Below are positions 51,657 through 59,723 of a stretch of 64,000 nucleotides of DNA, in pieces. Source of the stretch: Pseudomonadota bacterium (GTDB taxonomy: Bacteria > Pseudomonadota > Alphaproteobacteria > SHVZ01); the NCBI GenBank assembly GCA_016195085.1, contig JACQAG010000042.1:1-64000 (forward strand), in the 5' to 3' direction. Under the pieces are notes generated by a model. That model ran no database searches, was not told the DNA's origin, and worked only from the letters and a program-made list of their open reading frames with translations. Numbering within the stretch: position 1 is the stretch's first letter; each line of letters begins with the position of its first letter. Both the position numbers and the translations under genes were made by a program.

Positions 51657-53330
51657 ATGACCGCCATGCCCGTCCACAAATACCGCGCCTTCCCGCCCAT
51701 CAATCTGCCGGATCGAAGCTGGCCGTCGCGCAGCATCGAGGCGGCGCCGATCTGGTGCAGCGTCGATCTCCGCGACGGCAACCAGGCTCTGGTCGAGCCG
51801 ATGGGGCCGGAGCGCAAGCGCCGGATGTTCCAGCTCCTCCTCGATACCGGTTTCAAAGAGATCGAGGTCGGCTTTCCGTCCGCCTCGGAGACGGATTTCG
51901 CCTTCGTGCGCGCGCTCATCGAGGAGAACCTGGTTCCCGCCGACGTCACCATCCAGGTGCTGACCCAGGCGCGCCCAGAGCTCATCCGCCGCACCTTCGA
52001 GGCGATCAAAGGGGCGAGGCGCGCGATCGTGCATCTCTACAACTCGACCTCGACCCTGCAGCGGCGCGTGGTCTTCGGCCTCGACCGTCCGGGCATCGTC
52101 GCCATCGCGGTCAATGGCGCCACGCTCATCCGCAGGCTCGCCGATGCCGTGCCGGAGACCGACATCGTGCTGCAATACTCGCCCGAAAGCTTCACCGGCA
52201 CCGAGCTCGACTTCGCCAAGGAGATCGTCGAGAGGGTGGCGGCGATCTGGCAGCCGACGCCAGCGGCCAAAATGATCGTCAACCTGCCGGCCACCGTGGA
52301 GATGGCCACGCCCAATGTGTTCGCCGATCAGATCGAATGGTTCCACCGCACCGTCGCCGGCCGCGAGAGGGTCGTGCTCAGCGTGCATCCCCACAACGAC
52401 CGGGGTACCGCGGTCGCCGCCGCCGAGCTCGCGGTGATGGCCGGGGCCGAGCGCATCGAAGGGACGCTTTTCGGCAATGGCGAGCGCACCGGCAATGTCG
52501 ATCTGGTGACCTTGGCCTTGAACCTGGTGACCCAGGGCGTCGACCCCGGCCTCGACTTCTCCGACATCCAGAAGGCAGTGGAGACCGCCCAGCATTGCAA
52601 CCGGCTGCCGCTGCACCCCCGCCACCCCTATGCCGGCGAGCTGGTGTTCACCGCTTTCTCCGGCTCCCATCAAGATGCGATCAAGAAGGGTTTCGCCGCC
52701 ATGGAGGGAAGCAATAGCGGGCTTTGGGAGGTGCCCTATCTCCCCATCGATCCCAAGGATGTGGGCCGCAGCTACGAGGCGGTGATCCGGGTCAACAGCC
52801 AATCGGGCAAGGGCGGTGTCGCTTATGTGCTGCTCGCCGATTACGGCATCGATCTGCCCCGTCGCCTGCAGATCGAATTCGCGCACCTGATCCAGCGCTT
52901 GGCCGACAGCACCGAGAAGGAGATCGCCTCAGCGGCGATCTGGACGGAGTTCGAGCGGGAGTATCTCAAGCCGGGACGCACCGTCTATCTCGGCCATGAG
53001 ACTTGGCCGTCGCCGGAGCGCCCGGGCCAGGTCCGCATCGAAGCCCGCATCCGCCTTGCCGGGGCCGAGCGCAAAGTCGCCGGCAGCGGCAACGGGCCGA
53101 TCGCCGCCTTCGTCGAGGCCTTGCGCCAGGCAAGCGGGCAGGCGCTGGCACTGGTCGACTACCGCGAGCACGCGGTCACCGGCGGCGCCGATGCGACTGC
53201 GGTCGCCTTCGTCGAAATGACCGTGGGAAGCCGCACGCTCTTTGGCGTCGGCATGGACGCCAATATCGTGACGGCGTCCTTGCAGGCAGTGGCGAGCGCG
53301 GTCGGGCGTGAACAGGCGGTCTCCGTCTAA
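51657..53330 (+). CDS. leuA: 2-isopropylmalate synthase (LeuA, type 2)
   Basis: The 557-residue enzyme condenses acetyl-CoA with 2-oxoisovalerate, the first committed step of leucine synthesis. The TIM-barrel catalytic domain has IWCSVDLRDGNQALVEPM with the metal aspartate and general-base arginine, VHLYNSTST, and VVLSVHPHNDRGTAVAAAEL with the metal-binding HxH. FGNGERTGNVDL is the family signature. A C-terminal LeuA regulatory domain (about residues 420-557) closes with TVGSRTLFGVGMDANIVTAS and normally gives feedback inhibition by leucine. Length fits the actinobacterial/alphaproteobacterial type. The gene is monocistronic. GAGGAG lies ~9 nt upstream of the ATG, and a 400-nt leader region precedes it. 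Confidence 0.97.
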   Translation: MTAMPVHKYRAFPPINLPDRSWPSRSIEAAPIWCSVDLRDGNQALVEPMGPERKRRMFQLLLDTGFKEIEVGFPSASETDFAFVRALIEENLVPADVTIQVLTQARPELIRRTFEAIKGARRAIVHLYNSTSTLQRRVVFGLDRPGIVAIAVNGATLIRRLADAVPETDIVLQYSPESFTGTELDFAKEIVERVAAIWQPTPAAKMIVNLPATVEMATPNVFADQIEWFHRTVAGRERVVLSVHPHNDRGTAVAAAELAVMAGAERIEGTLFGNGERTGNVDLVTLALNLVTQGVDPGLDFSDIQKAVETAQHCNRLPLHPRHPYAGELVFTAFSGSHQDAIKKGFAAMEGSNSGLWEVPYLPIDPKDVGRSYEAVIRVNSQSGKGGVAYVLLADYGIDLPRRLQIEFAHLIQRLADSTEKEIASAAIWTEFEREYLKPGRTVYLGHETWPSPERPGQVRIEARIRLAGAERKVAGSGNGPIAAFVEALRQASGQALALVDYREHAVTGGADATAVAFVEMTVGSRTLFGVGMDANIVTASLQAVASAVGREQAVSV

Positions 53331-53811
53331 GCCAGGTCGTTCCCCGGATGGGCGACTTGGCTCGCCCATCCGGGCCGGCGGTCCTGCTGCACCCGCTCAA
53401 AAACCATATCGCGCGTGGGGAGATAAGTCGGGATTCGCGCCCGAAAATCGGGCAATTGCAGCTATGCGGTGGCATCGTCGTGCCCATGCGTCGGCTCAGC
53501 CGGACTTTACTTGACGGCGGCGCCGGCAAGGGCTCTAAAGAGGGCCGCATTATGGGCGGAGAAGGCCCGGAATCGGGCCACTAGGGGACATGCGCGTATG
53601 ACGGATGCTGGAGCGCCGGGATCGAGCGATCCCGAGTCTCTGTCCGGGAGGCCCGTCGAGCCGAGATGGGCGAGGAGCTGGGGGTTCCGTCCTCCTCTTG
53701 AGCGCGTCGAAGAATGGAGCGCCTCGGGTCCGTTCTGAGCCCTTGCCCCCATGACCCCTTCCCGCATCTCGTCATAACCGGGCTTCAAGCCTTCGACAGG
53801 AGAGCGCCGCT
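53331..53811. other. intergenic region upstream of the oxidoreductase operon
   Basis: No convincing gene is present in these 480 nt; several frames are open but none has a ribosome site plus recognisable sequence. A small hairpin GGGCGACTTGGCTCGCCC at about 53349-53366 directly follows leuA and may be its terminator. The operon promoter is presumably in the second half. I see no clear operator. Confidence 0.4.
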
Positions 53812-55599
53812 TTGCTGCCCACCGACATCGCCAATCCTGACTATTTCCACAAGGTCGTGGATTGTCAGTGGGCATGCCCCGCGCACACGCCGGTTCCCGA
53901 ATACATCCGTCTGATCGCCGCCGGGCGCTACGGCGACGCCTACATGGTCAACTGGGCCTCCAACGTGTTCCCGGGAATCCTCGGGCGCACCTGCGACCGG
54001 CCTTGCGAGCCGGCGTGCCGGCGCGGCCGGGTGGAGAAGGAGCCGGTGGCGATCTGCCGCCTGAAGCGCGTGGCCGCCGACTACAAGGGCGACATCAAGG
54101 CGCGCCTGCCGAAGCCGGCGGCCCAGAGGAACGGCAAGCGCGTCGCCTTGGTCGGCGCCGGGCCGGCCTCGCTCACGGTCGCCCGCGATCTCCTGCCCTT
54201 GGGCTACCACGTGGTCGCCTTCGACTCCGATCCGCATGTGGGCGGCATGATCAGGAGCCAGATCCCGAAATTCCGCCTGCCCGAGAGCGTCATCGACGAG
54301 GAGGTCGGCTACATCCTCGACATGGGCCTGGAGATGCGGGCGGGCAAACGCATCGACAGCCTGAAGGCGCTGCTGGCCGAGAACTATGACGCGGTCTTTG
54401 TCGGCTGTGGTGCCCCCCGCGGCCGCGATCTCGACGTTCCCGGCCGCAAGGAGGCGGCCGCCAACATCCATATCGGCATCGACTGGCTCTCCAGCGTCTC
54501 CTTCGGCCATGTTACCCGCATCGGCAAGCGGGTGATCGTGCTGGGCGGCGGCAACACCGCCATGGATTGCTGCCGCTCCTCCAAGCGCTTGGGCGGCGAG
54601 GACGTGCGGGTGGTGGTGCGCTCCGGCTTCGAGGAGATGAAGGCGTCTCCCTGGGAGAAGGAAGACGCCATGCATGAAGGCATCCCGATCATCAATTTCC
54701 ACGTGCCGAAGGCCTTCACCCACGCGAAGGGCAAGCTCACCGGCGTCACCTTCGAAAAGGTGGAAGCCAAATACGACGAGAAGGGAAGGCGCAACCTGGC
54801 GCCCACCGGCGAGCCGGATGTGCACATGGAATGCGACGACGTGCTGGTCGCCGTCGGCCAGGAGAACTCCTTTCCCTGGATCGAGCGCGACGCCGGCATC
54901 GCCTTCGACAAATGGGGCATGCCGCTCGTCGACAAGGCGACTATGCAGTCGAGCCTCGCCAAGGTCTTCTTCGGCGGCGATGCGGCCTTCGGCCCGAAGA
55001 ACATCATCTGGGCGGTGGCCCATGGACATGATGCCGCCATCTCCATCGACAAGTTCTGTAATGGCGAGGACGTAAAGCAGCGCCCGCCGCCCTTGGTCCA
55101 GGCGTCGAGCCAGAAGATGGGCATCCATGAGTGGAGCTACGACAACGACATCTCCAACGATCTCCGCTACCGGGTGCCCCTGAAGGACCAGGCCGTCGCG
55201 CTCAAGGACATCAAGGTCGAGGTCGAGCTCGGCTTCGACGACAAGCTCGCCTTTGCCGAGGCGCAGCGCTGCCTCAACTGCGACATCCAGACGGTGTTCG
55301 CCACCTCGCTTTGCATCGAGTGCGATGCCTGCGTCGACATCTGCCCCTTGGACTGCATCACCTTCACCGAGAACGGCGAGGAGAACGAGCTGCGCCAGCG
55401 CCTGAGCGCGCCGGCTCTCAACCTGACCCAGGACCTCTACGTCTCCAACGCGCTGAAGACCGGCCGCATCATGACCAAGGACGAGGATCTGTGCCTGCAT
55501 TGCGGGCTGTGCGCGGAGCGCTGTCCGACCGGCGCCTGGGACATGCAAAAGTTCCTTCTCGACATGGCGCAAGCGAGCCACGCATGTCACAGCCGATAA
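53812..55599 (+). CDS. iron-sulfur flavoprotein, GltD-like with C-terminal ferredoxin domains
   Basis: The 595-residue protein is an NAD(P)-linked oxidoreductase. The N-terminal cysteines (C18, C22, C61, C65, C69, C82) form the cluster region seen in glutamate synthase small subunits and dihydropyrimidine dehydrogenase. The FAD motif is VALVGAGPAS near 111-120 and the NAD(P) motif is VIVLGGGNTAMDCC near 241-254. The C-terminus has two [4Fe-4S] ferredoxin motifs: CIECDACVDICPLDC and CLHCGLCAERCPTG. It likely carries electrons between NAD(P)H and the 2-oxoacid oxidoreductase encoded by the next two genes. TTG at 53812 has AGGAGAG upstream. It overlaps the next gene by 16 nt. Confidence 0.92.
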   Translation: MLPTDIANPDYFHKVVDCQWACPAHTPVPEYIRLIAAGRYGDAYMVNWASNVFPGILGRTCDRPCEPACRRGRVEKEPVAICRLKRVAADYKGDIKARLPKPAAQRNGKRVALVGAGPASLTVARDLLPLGYHVVAFDSDPHVGGMIRSQIPKFRLPESVIDEEVGYILDMGLEMRAGKRIDSLKALLAENYDAVFVGCGAPRGRDLDVPGRKEAAANIHIGIDWLSSVSFGHVTRIGKRVIVLGGGNTAMDCCRSSKRLGGEDVRVVVRSGFEEMKASPWEKEDAMHEGIPIINFHVPKAFTHAKGKLTGVTFEKVEAKYDEKGRRNLAPTGEPDVHMECDDVLVAVGQENSFPWIERDAGIAFDKWGMPLVDKATMQSSLAKVFFGGDAAFGPKNIIWAVAHGHDAAISIDKFCNGEDVKQRPPPLVQASSQKMGIHEWSYDNDISNDLRYRVPLKDQAVALKDIKVEVELGFDDKLAFAEAQRCLNCDIQTVFATSLCIECDACVDICPLDCITFTENGEENELRQRLSAPALNLTQDLYVSNALKTGRIMTKDEDLCLHCGLCAERCPTGAWDMQKFLLDMAQASHACHSR

Positions 55600-57425
55600 G
55601 CCGCACCAACGATTTCGTCATCAAGTTCGCCAACGTCAACGGCTCCGGCTCGGCGAGCGCCAACCAGCTCTTCGCCAAGTCGATCCTGCGCATGGGCGTG
55701 CCGGTCACGCCGCGCAACATCTTCCCCTCCAACATCCAGGGCTTGCCCACCTGGTACGAGATGCGCATCTCCGAGGAGGGCCATCTCGGCGCCCGCGGCG
55801 GCGTCGACATGGTGGTGGCGATGAATCCCCAGACCTGGGACAAGGACGTGGCGGAGATCGAGCCCGGCGGCTACCTCTTCTACGATTCCTCCAAGCCCCT
55901 GCCGCAGTCGAAGTTCCGCGAGGACATCAACCTCCTCGGCATGCCGTTGACCGAGATCTGCAACCGCGAATACTCCGACCCGCGCCAGCGCCAGCTCTTC
56001 AAGAACATCATCTATGTCGGCGCGCTGGCGGCCCTTCTCGACATCGATATCAAGGTGGTGGAAGCGCTGATCAGCGAGCAGTTCAAGGGCAAGGACACGC
56101 TGATCCAGCCGAACGTCAAGGCCCTCCACATGGGCCGCGAGCACGCCCTTGAGGCGTTCAGCTGCCCGATCGGACTCAAGGTGAGGCGCGCCGACAAGGT
56201 CGGCGACCGTATCTTCATCGACGGCAACAATGCCGCCGCGCTCGGCTCGGTCTATGGCGGGGCCACGGTCGCCGCCTGGTATCCGATCACGCCGTCATCC
56301 TCGCTGGCCGAGGCCTTCTCCGCCCATTGCCGGCGCTACCGGGTCGACCGCGAGACCAGGAAGAACAACTACGCGATCATCCAGGCCGAGGACGAGCTCG
56401 CCTCCATCGGCATCGTCATTGGTGCCGCCTGGAACGGCGCGCGGGCCTTCACCGCGACCTCGGGCCCCGGCATCTCGCTCATGCAGGAATTCATCGGGCT
56501 CGCCTATTTTGCCGAAATCCCGGCGGTCATCTTCGATGTGCAGCGGGGCGGGCCGTCCACCGGCATGCCGACCCGCACCCAGCAGGCCGACTTGCTCTCC
56601 TGCGCCTACGCCTCCCATGGCGATACCAAGCATGTGCTGCTCTTCCCCGAAGACCCGCATGAATGCTTCACCATGGGTGCCGATGCCTTCGATCTGGCCG
56701 ACCGCCTGCAGACGCCGATCTTCGTCATGCTCGATCTCGACATCGGCATGAATGAGCGCCTCTGCCAGCCCTTCCAGTGGGATGACGCGCGCAAGCTCGA
56801 CCGCGGCAAGGTGATGACGGCAGACGAGCTGGAGGCGGGCAAGAATTTCGGCCGCTACCTCGACGTCGACGGCGACGGCATTCCCTATCGGACCCTCCCC
56901 GGCGTCCATCCCTCCCGCGGCGCCTTCTTCACCCGCGGCACCTCCAAGGACCGCTACGCCAAATACAGCGAGGAAGGCCCGGACTACGCCGACAACATGC
57001 GCCGCCTGCTGAAGAAGTTCGAGACCGCGAAATCGCTGGTGCCGCATCCGATCATCAGGCCGGCGGCCGCGCCCACAAGGGTCGGCGCGCTCTATTACGG
57101 CTCCACCAGCCCGGCCATGGAGGAGGTGCTGCAGATCCTGGAGCGCCAGGGCGTGCATCTGGATACCTGCCGGGTGCGCGGCTTCCCGTTCCATGACGAC
57201 ATCGTCGACTTCATCGCCGCCCATGAGCGCGTCTTCGTGGTCGAACAGAACCGCGACGGCCAGCTGCGCACCCTCGTCGTCAACGAATGCGGCGTCGATC
57301 CGGCGAAGCTGACGCCGATCCTGCATTTCGACGGCACGCCGATCACCGCGCGCTTCATCTCCGCCGAGATCGCCCAGCGCCTGGGCGCCCTCAACCTCAC
57401 GCCCTTGCTCAAGGTTGTGTCATGA
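55584..57425 (+). CDS. 2-oxoacid:acceptor oxidoreductase, fused gamma-alpha subunit
   Basis: The 613-residue protein has an N-terminal gamma domain (about residues 1-190; FANVNGSGSASANQLFAKSI and EEGHLGARGGVDMVVAMN) and a C-terminal alpha pyrimidine-binding domain (from about 210; YPITPSSSLAEAF and AFTATSGPGISLMQEFIGLA). This is the KorA/PorA layout, where the subunit binds the 2-oxoacid-TPP intermediate and CoA. A C-terminal domain shows GALYYGSTSPAMEEVLQILE and VFVVEQNRDGQL. The substrate could be 2-oxoglutarate, a branched-chain 2-oxoacid or indolepyruvate. It is coupled to neighbours by overlaps of 16 nt and 4 nt. Confidence 0.93.
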   Translation: MSQPISRTNDFVIKFANVNGSGSASANQLFAKSILRMGVPVTPRNIFPSNIQGLPTWYEMRISEEGHLGARGGVDMVVAMNPQTWDKDVAEIEPGGYLFYDSSKPLPQSKFREDINLLGMPLTEICNREYSDPRQRQLFKNIIYVGALAALLDIDIKVVEALISEQFKGKDTLIQPNVKALHMGREHALEAFSCPIGLKVRRADKVGDRIFIDGNNAAALGSVYGGATVAAWYPITPSSSLAEAFSAHCRRYRVDRETRKNNYAIIQAEDELASIGIVIGAAWNGARAFTATSGPGISLMQEFIGLAYFAEIPAVIFDVQRGGPSTGMPTRTQQADLLSCAYASHGDTKHVLLFPEDPHECFTMGADAFDLADRLQTPIFVMLDLDIGMNERLCQPFQWDDARKLDRGKVMTADELEAGKNFGRYLDVDGDGIPYRTLPGVHPSRGAFFTRGTSKDRYAKYSEEGPDYADNMRRLLKKFETAKSLVPHPIIRPAAAPTRVGALYYGSTSPAMEEVLQILERQGVHLDTCRVRGFPFHDDIVDFIAAHERVFVVEQNRDGQLRTLVVNECGVDPAKLTPILHFDGTPITARFISAEIAQRLGALNLTPLLKVVS

Positions 57426-58477
57426 CCTACATCGCCAAGCCCAAGCTGCACCACCCGAAGCTGCCGACCAACAAGCTGGGGTTCACCAAGCGCGACTACG
57501 AGGGCGCGGTCTCGACGCTCTGCGCCGGCTGCGGGCACGACTCGATCAGTGCGGCCATCGTGCAGGCCTGCTTCCAGCTGGAGCTGCCGCCGCATCGGAT
57601 CGCCAAGCTGTCGGGCATCGGCTGCTCCTCCAAAACACCGACCTACTTCCTGCGCCACTCCCACGGCTTCAACAGCGTGCATGGGCGCATGCCCTCGGTC
57701 CTGACCGGGGCCAACCTCGCCAACCGCGATCTCATTTATCTCGGCGTGTCGGGCGACGGCGACTCCGCCTCGATCGGCCTCGGCCAATTCGCCCATTCGA
57801 TCCGCCGCGGCGTCAACATGGTCTATATCGTGGAGAACAACGGCGTCTACGGCCTGACCAAGGGGCAGTTCTCCGCCACCTCGGACCGCGGCTCGAAGAG
57901 CAAGCGCGGCGTCGTTAATTCCGACTCCGCCATCGATCTCATCAGCATGGCCCTCCAGCTCGGCGCCACCTTCGTCGCCCGCAGCTTCTCCGGCGACAAG
58001 GTGCAGCTCGTCCCCTTGATCGAGGCCGCCCTCCTGCACCAGGGAGCAGCCTTCATCGACTGCATCAGCCCTTGCGTCGCCTTCAACAATCATCTGGGCT
58101 CGACCAAGAGCTTCGACTATGTGCGCGAGCACAACATCGCGGTCAACAGCCTCGATGTGATGACGCCCAGGGCGCCGATCACCGTCGACTATCAGCCGGG
58201 CACGGTCGAGACCGTCGAGCAGCACGATGGCTCGACCTTGCGCTTGAGGAAGCTCGACGCCGACTACGACCCGCATGACCGCATCCAGGCGATGAACTAC
58301 CTGATGCAGCGCCAGGCCGCGGGCGAGGTGGTGACCGGGCTCCTCTACGTCGATCCCGAGCCGATGGATCTCCACGCCCATCTCAACACGGTGGCGAAGC
58401 CCTTCAACGAGCTCTCCGAGCGCGAGCTGGTGCCGGGCAAGGCCTTGCTGGACAGGCTGAACGCCGCGCTCAGGTAA
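57422..58477 (+). CDS. 2-oxoacid:acceptor oxidoreductase, beta (TPP) subunit
   Basis: The 351-residue subunit binds thiamine diphosphate: VSGDGDSASIGLGQFAHS and VYIVENNGVYGLTKGQFSAT form the TPP/magnesium site. Four candidate cluster cysteines are C34 and C37 (LCAGCGHDS), C68 (GIGCSS) and one of C214/C218 (DCISPC), as in ferredoxin-dependent oxidoreductases. With the alpha-gamma subunit it decarboxylates a 2-oxoacid to an acyl-CoA and passes electrons to the iron-sulfur flavoprotein. It is the last gene of the operon; its ATG overlaps the previous stop. Confidence 0.94.
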   Translation: MTYIAKPKLHHPKLPTNKLGFTKRDYEGAVSTLCAGCGHDSISAAIVQACFQLELPPHRIAKLSGIGCSSKTPTYFLRHSHGFNSVHGRMPSVLTGANLANRDLIYLGVSGDGDSASIGLGQFAHSIRRGVNMVYIVENNGVYGLTKGQFSATSDRGSKSKRGVVNSDSAIDLISMALQLGATFVARSFSGDKVQLVPLIEAALLHQGAAFIDCISPCVAFNNHLGSTKSFDYVREHNIAVNSLDVMTPRAPITVDYQPGTVETVEQHDGSTLRLRKLDADYDPHDRIQAMNYLMQRQAAGEVVTGLLYVDPEPMDLHAHLNTVAKPFNELSERELVPGKALLDRLNAALR

Positions 58478-58513
58478 GGCCGGAGCCGGTCGGCTCTCAC
58501 ATTCTCCTTCGTC

Positions 58514-58586
58514 ATGCCCGGGGAGGTCCAAGGAGGGGGTGATCCTCACCCCCTCCTAAAGGCCACCCCCAGCTTGATCCGGGCAT
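58514..58586. repeat. palindromic repeat interrupted by a second hairpin element
   Basis: ATGCCCGG at the left and CCGGGCAT at the right match the ends of a widespread alphaproteobacterial repeat of the form GTCATGCCCGGG-CTTGATCCGGGCATCC. Here about 48 nt are inserted between GGG and CTTGATC. The insert contains AGGAGGGGGTGA (58531-58542) and its exact complement TCACCCCCTCCT (58546-58557) around a 3-nt loop. It lies just after the oxidoreductase operon and may end transcription. Confidence 0.75.
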
Positions 58587-58659
58587 CCACGCCTTCCTTC
58601 GACGGACGGCGACAGACCGCGCTTGGAGGGCGACCGCCGCGATCTCAGTTCTTGACTGC

Positions 58660-58688
58660 TTGACGTTAAACGTCAAACAGTCTATATG
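58660..58688 (+). promoter_or_regulatory. higBA promoter with overlapping palindromic operator
   Basis: TTGACG (58660-58665) and TATATG (58683-58688) form a -35/-10 pair with a 17-nt spacer. The -35 box lies inside the perfect palindrome TTGACGTTAAACGTCAA at 58660-58676, a good candidate HigA operator for autorepression. The expected transcription start falls at about 58695, the GTG of higB. Confidence 0.7.
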
Positions 58689-58694
58689 TCATGC

Positions 58695-58973
58695 GTGATC
58701 AAGTCTTGGGGCACCCGCGCGACCCAACGATTTGCCGAAGAGGCCAAGAGCAAGTTTTCCGGGCTCAACAAGGTGCTGGCTCTGCGGCGGCTCAAAATGC
58801 TCGATGAAGCGGAGACTCTCGGCGACCTCGTTGGCCTTGCTTCAATTGGCTTGCATAAGCTCTCCGGTGATCGCAAGGGACAATGGGCGATCTCGGCTGG
58901 CGGACGATGGCGGATCATCTTCGAGTTCCACGACGGTCACGCTTGGAACGTTGAAATCGTCGATTATCATTGA
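58695..58973 (+). CDS. higB: HigB-type toxin (RelE/ParE superfamily mRNA endonuclease)
   Basis: The 92-residue protein begins MIKSWGTRATQRFAEEAKSK if the GTG at 58695 is used, the usual start for this family. A frame from ATG 58686 overlaps the -10 box and is less likely. Further signatures are LRRLKMLDEAETLGDLVGLA, LHKLSGDRKGQWAISAGGRW and the end RIIFEFHDGHAWNVEIVDYH. These match HigB (plasmid maintenance toxin) proteins, which cleave ribosome-bound mRNA. Length is normal and the C-terminal catalytic residues look complete. No ribosome-binding site is seen, which fits a leaderless mRNA. higA follows after 9 nt. Confidence 0.92.
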   Translation: MIKSWGTRATQRFAEEAKSKFSGLNKVLALRRLKMLDEAETLGDLVGLASIGLHKLSGDRKGQWAISAGGRWRIIFEFHDGHAWNVEIVDYH

Positions 58974-58982
58974 GAGACGACA

Positions 58983-59294
58983 ATGCCCATTTCTCGCACG
59001 AAGCGTTTGGTCGGTGCTGCAGTCCATCCGGGCGATGCGATCCGTGACGAGCTCGATGCCCGCGGAATGTCGGCGCACGCGCTTTCGATCGCGCTTCGGT
59101 TGCCGGCGAGCCGGATCGGCGAGATCGTTCGCGGCCGCCGGGCGGTGACGCCGGAAACGGCGCTCCGCCTCGCCCGCTACTTCGGCAACAATGCCAGCTT
59201 CTGGCTGCGCCTACAGGCCGCTTACGACTTGTCGACCGCCGAGGCCGAGCACGGAGAGCGAATAGCAGCCGAGATTCAGCCGGTGACGAGCTGA
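58983..59294 (+). CDS. higA: HigA-type antitoxin
   Basis: The 103-residue antitoxin has the HigA helix-turn-helix: VHPGDAIRDELDARGMSAHA, then SIALRLPASRIGEIVRGRRA and VTPETALRLARYFGNNASFW. It binds HigB and, as a dimer, the palindromic operator at 58660-58676. The polar C-terminus is short. Toxin-first order and the 9-nt gap are characteristic of hig loci. GAGAGACGA lies before the ATG. A second higA-like gene follows 9 nt downstream. Confidence 0.93.
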   Translation: MPISRTKRLVGAAVHPGDAIRDELDARGMSAHALSIALRLPASRIGEIVRGRRAVTPETALRLARYFGNNASFWLRLQAAYDLSTAEAEHGERIAAEIQPVTS

Positions 59295-59303
59295 AGGAAG
59301 CCA

Positions 59304-59618
59304 ATGGCGGGTCCGAGCCATAGCATGTTCGTTCGGATTCCCACTCACCCCGGTGCGATCCTGCGCGAGGATGTCATTCCGGCGCTCCGCATGAGCGTGT
59401 CGGCGGTCGCCGGCGCGCTCGGCGTATCGCGTCAGACACTGCATAAGATTCTCGCGGAGCAGGGGCCGGTAACGCCCGAAATGGCGGTACGGCTCGGTAA
59501 ATTCTGCGGCGACGGCCCCGGCATCTGGATCAGGATGCAAGCCGCGCACGACGTCGCCAAGGCCAGCATCGCGATGGCCGAAGAGGTCAAGCGCATCCCA
59601 AGGGCGCGCGCGGCGTAG
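59304..59618 (+). CDS. second HigA-like antitoxin in the same operon
   Basis: The 104-residue protein is another HigA-family HTH: IPTHPGAILREDVIPALRMS, VSAVAGALGVSRQTLHKILA and VTPEMAVRLGKFCGDGPGIW. It shares the family layout with the preceding HigA but has clearly different helices, so it is not a recent duplicate. It may be an extra regulator or antitoxin for the same HigB, or the survivor of a neighbouring hig locus that lost its toxin. AAGGAAG lies 8 nt before ATG 59304. Confidence 0.9.
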   Translation: MAGPSHSMFVRIPTHPGAILREDVIPALRMSVSAVAGALGVSRQTLHKILAEQGPVTPEMAVRLGKFCGDGPGIWIRMQAAHDVAKASIAMAEEVKRIPRARAA

Positions 59619-59632
59619 ATCGTGACGTAATT

Positions 59633-59694
59633 CGATCTGTACTCGGAGCGGCCGCCCATCCTTGCCGAGCTCGACCGGCTTGCAGTACAGATCG
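59633..59694 (+). terminator. inverted repeat after the hig operon
   Basis: CGATCTGTACT (59633-59643) and AGTACAGATCG (59684-59694) are exact 11-nt inverted repeats with about 40 nt between that can form further weaker pairs. No T-tract follows except AAAAG on the other side. It could end the hig transcript or be a recombination footprint. Confidence 0.4.
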
Positions 59695-59723
59695 CAAAAG
59701 CTTCCTTCCGAGGGCACCATCGC

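Noticed and set aside
53785-55590. A 601-codon minus-strand frame opposite the iron-sulfur flavoprotein
   Set aside because: It is antisense to a gene with intact motifs and has no domain of its own.
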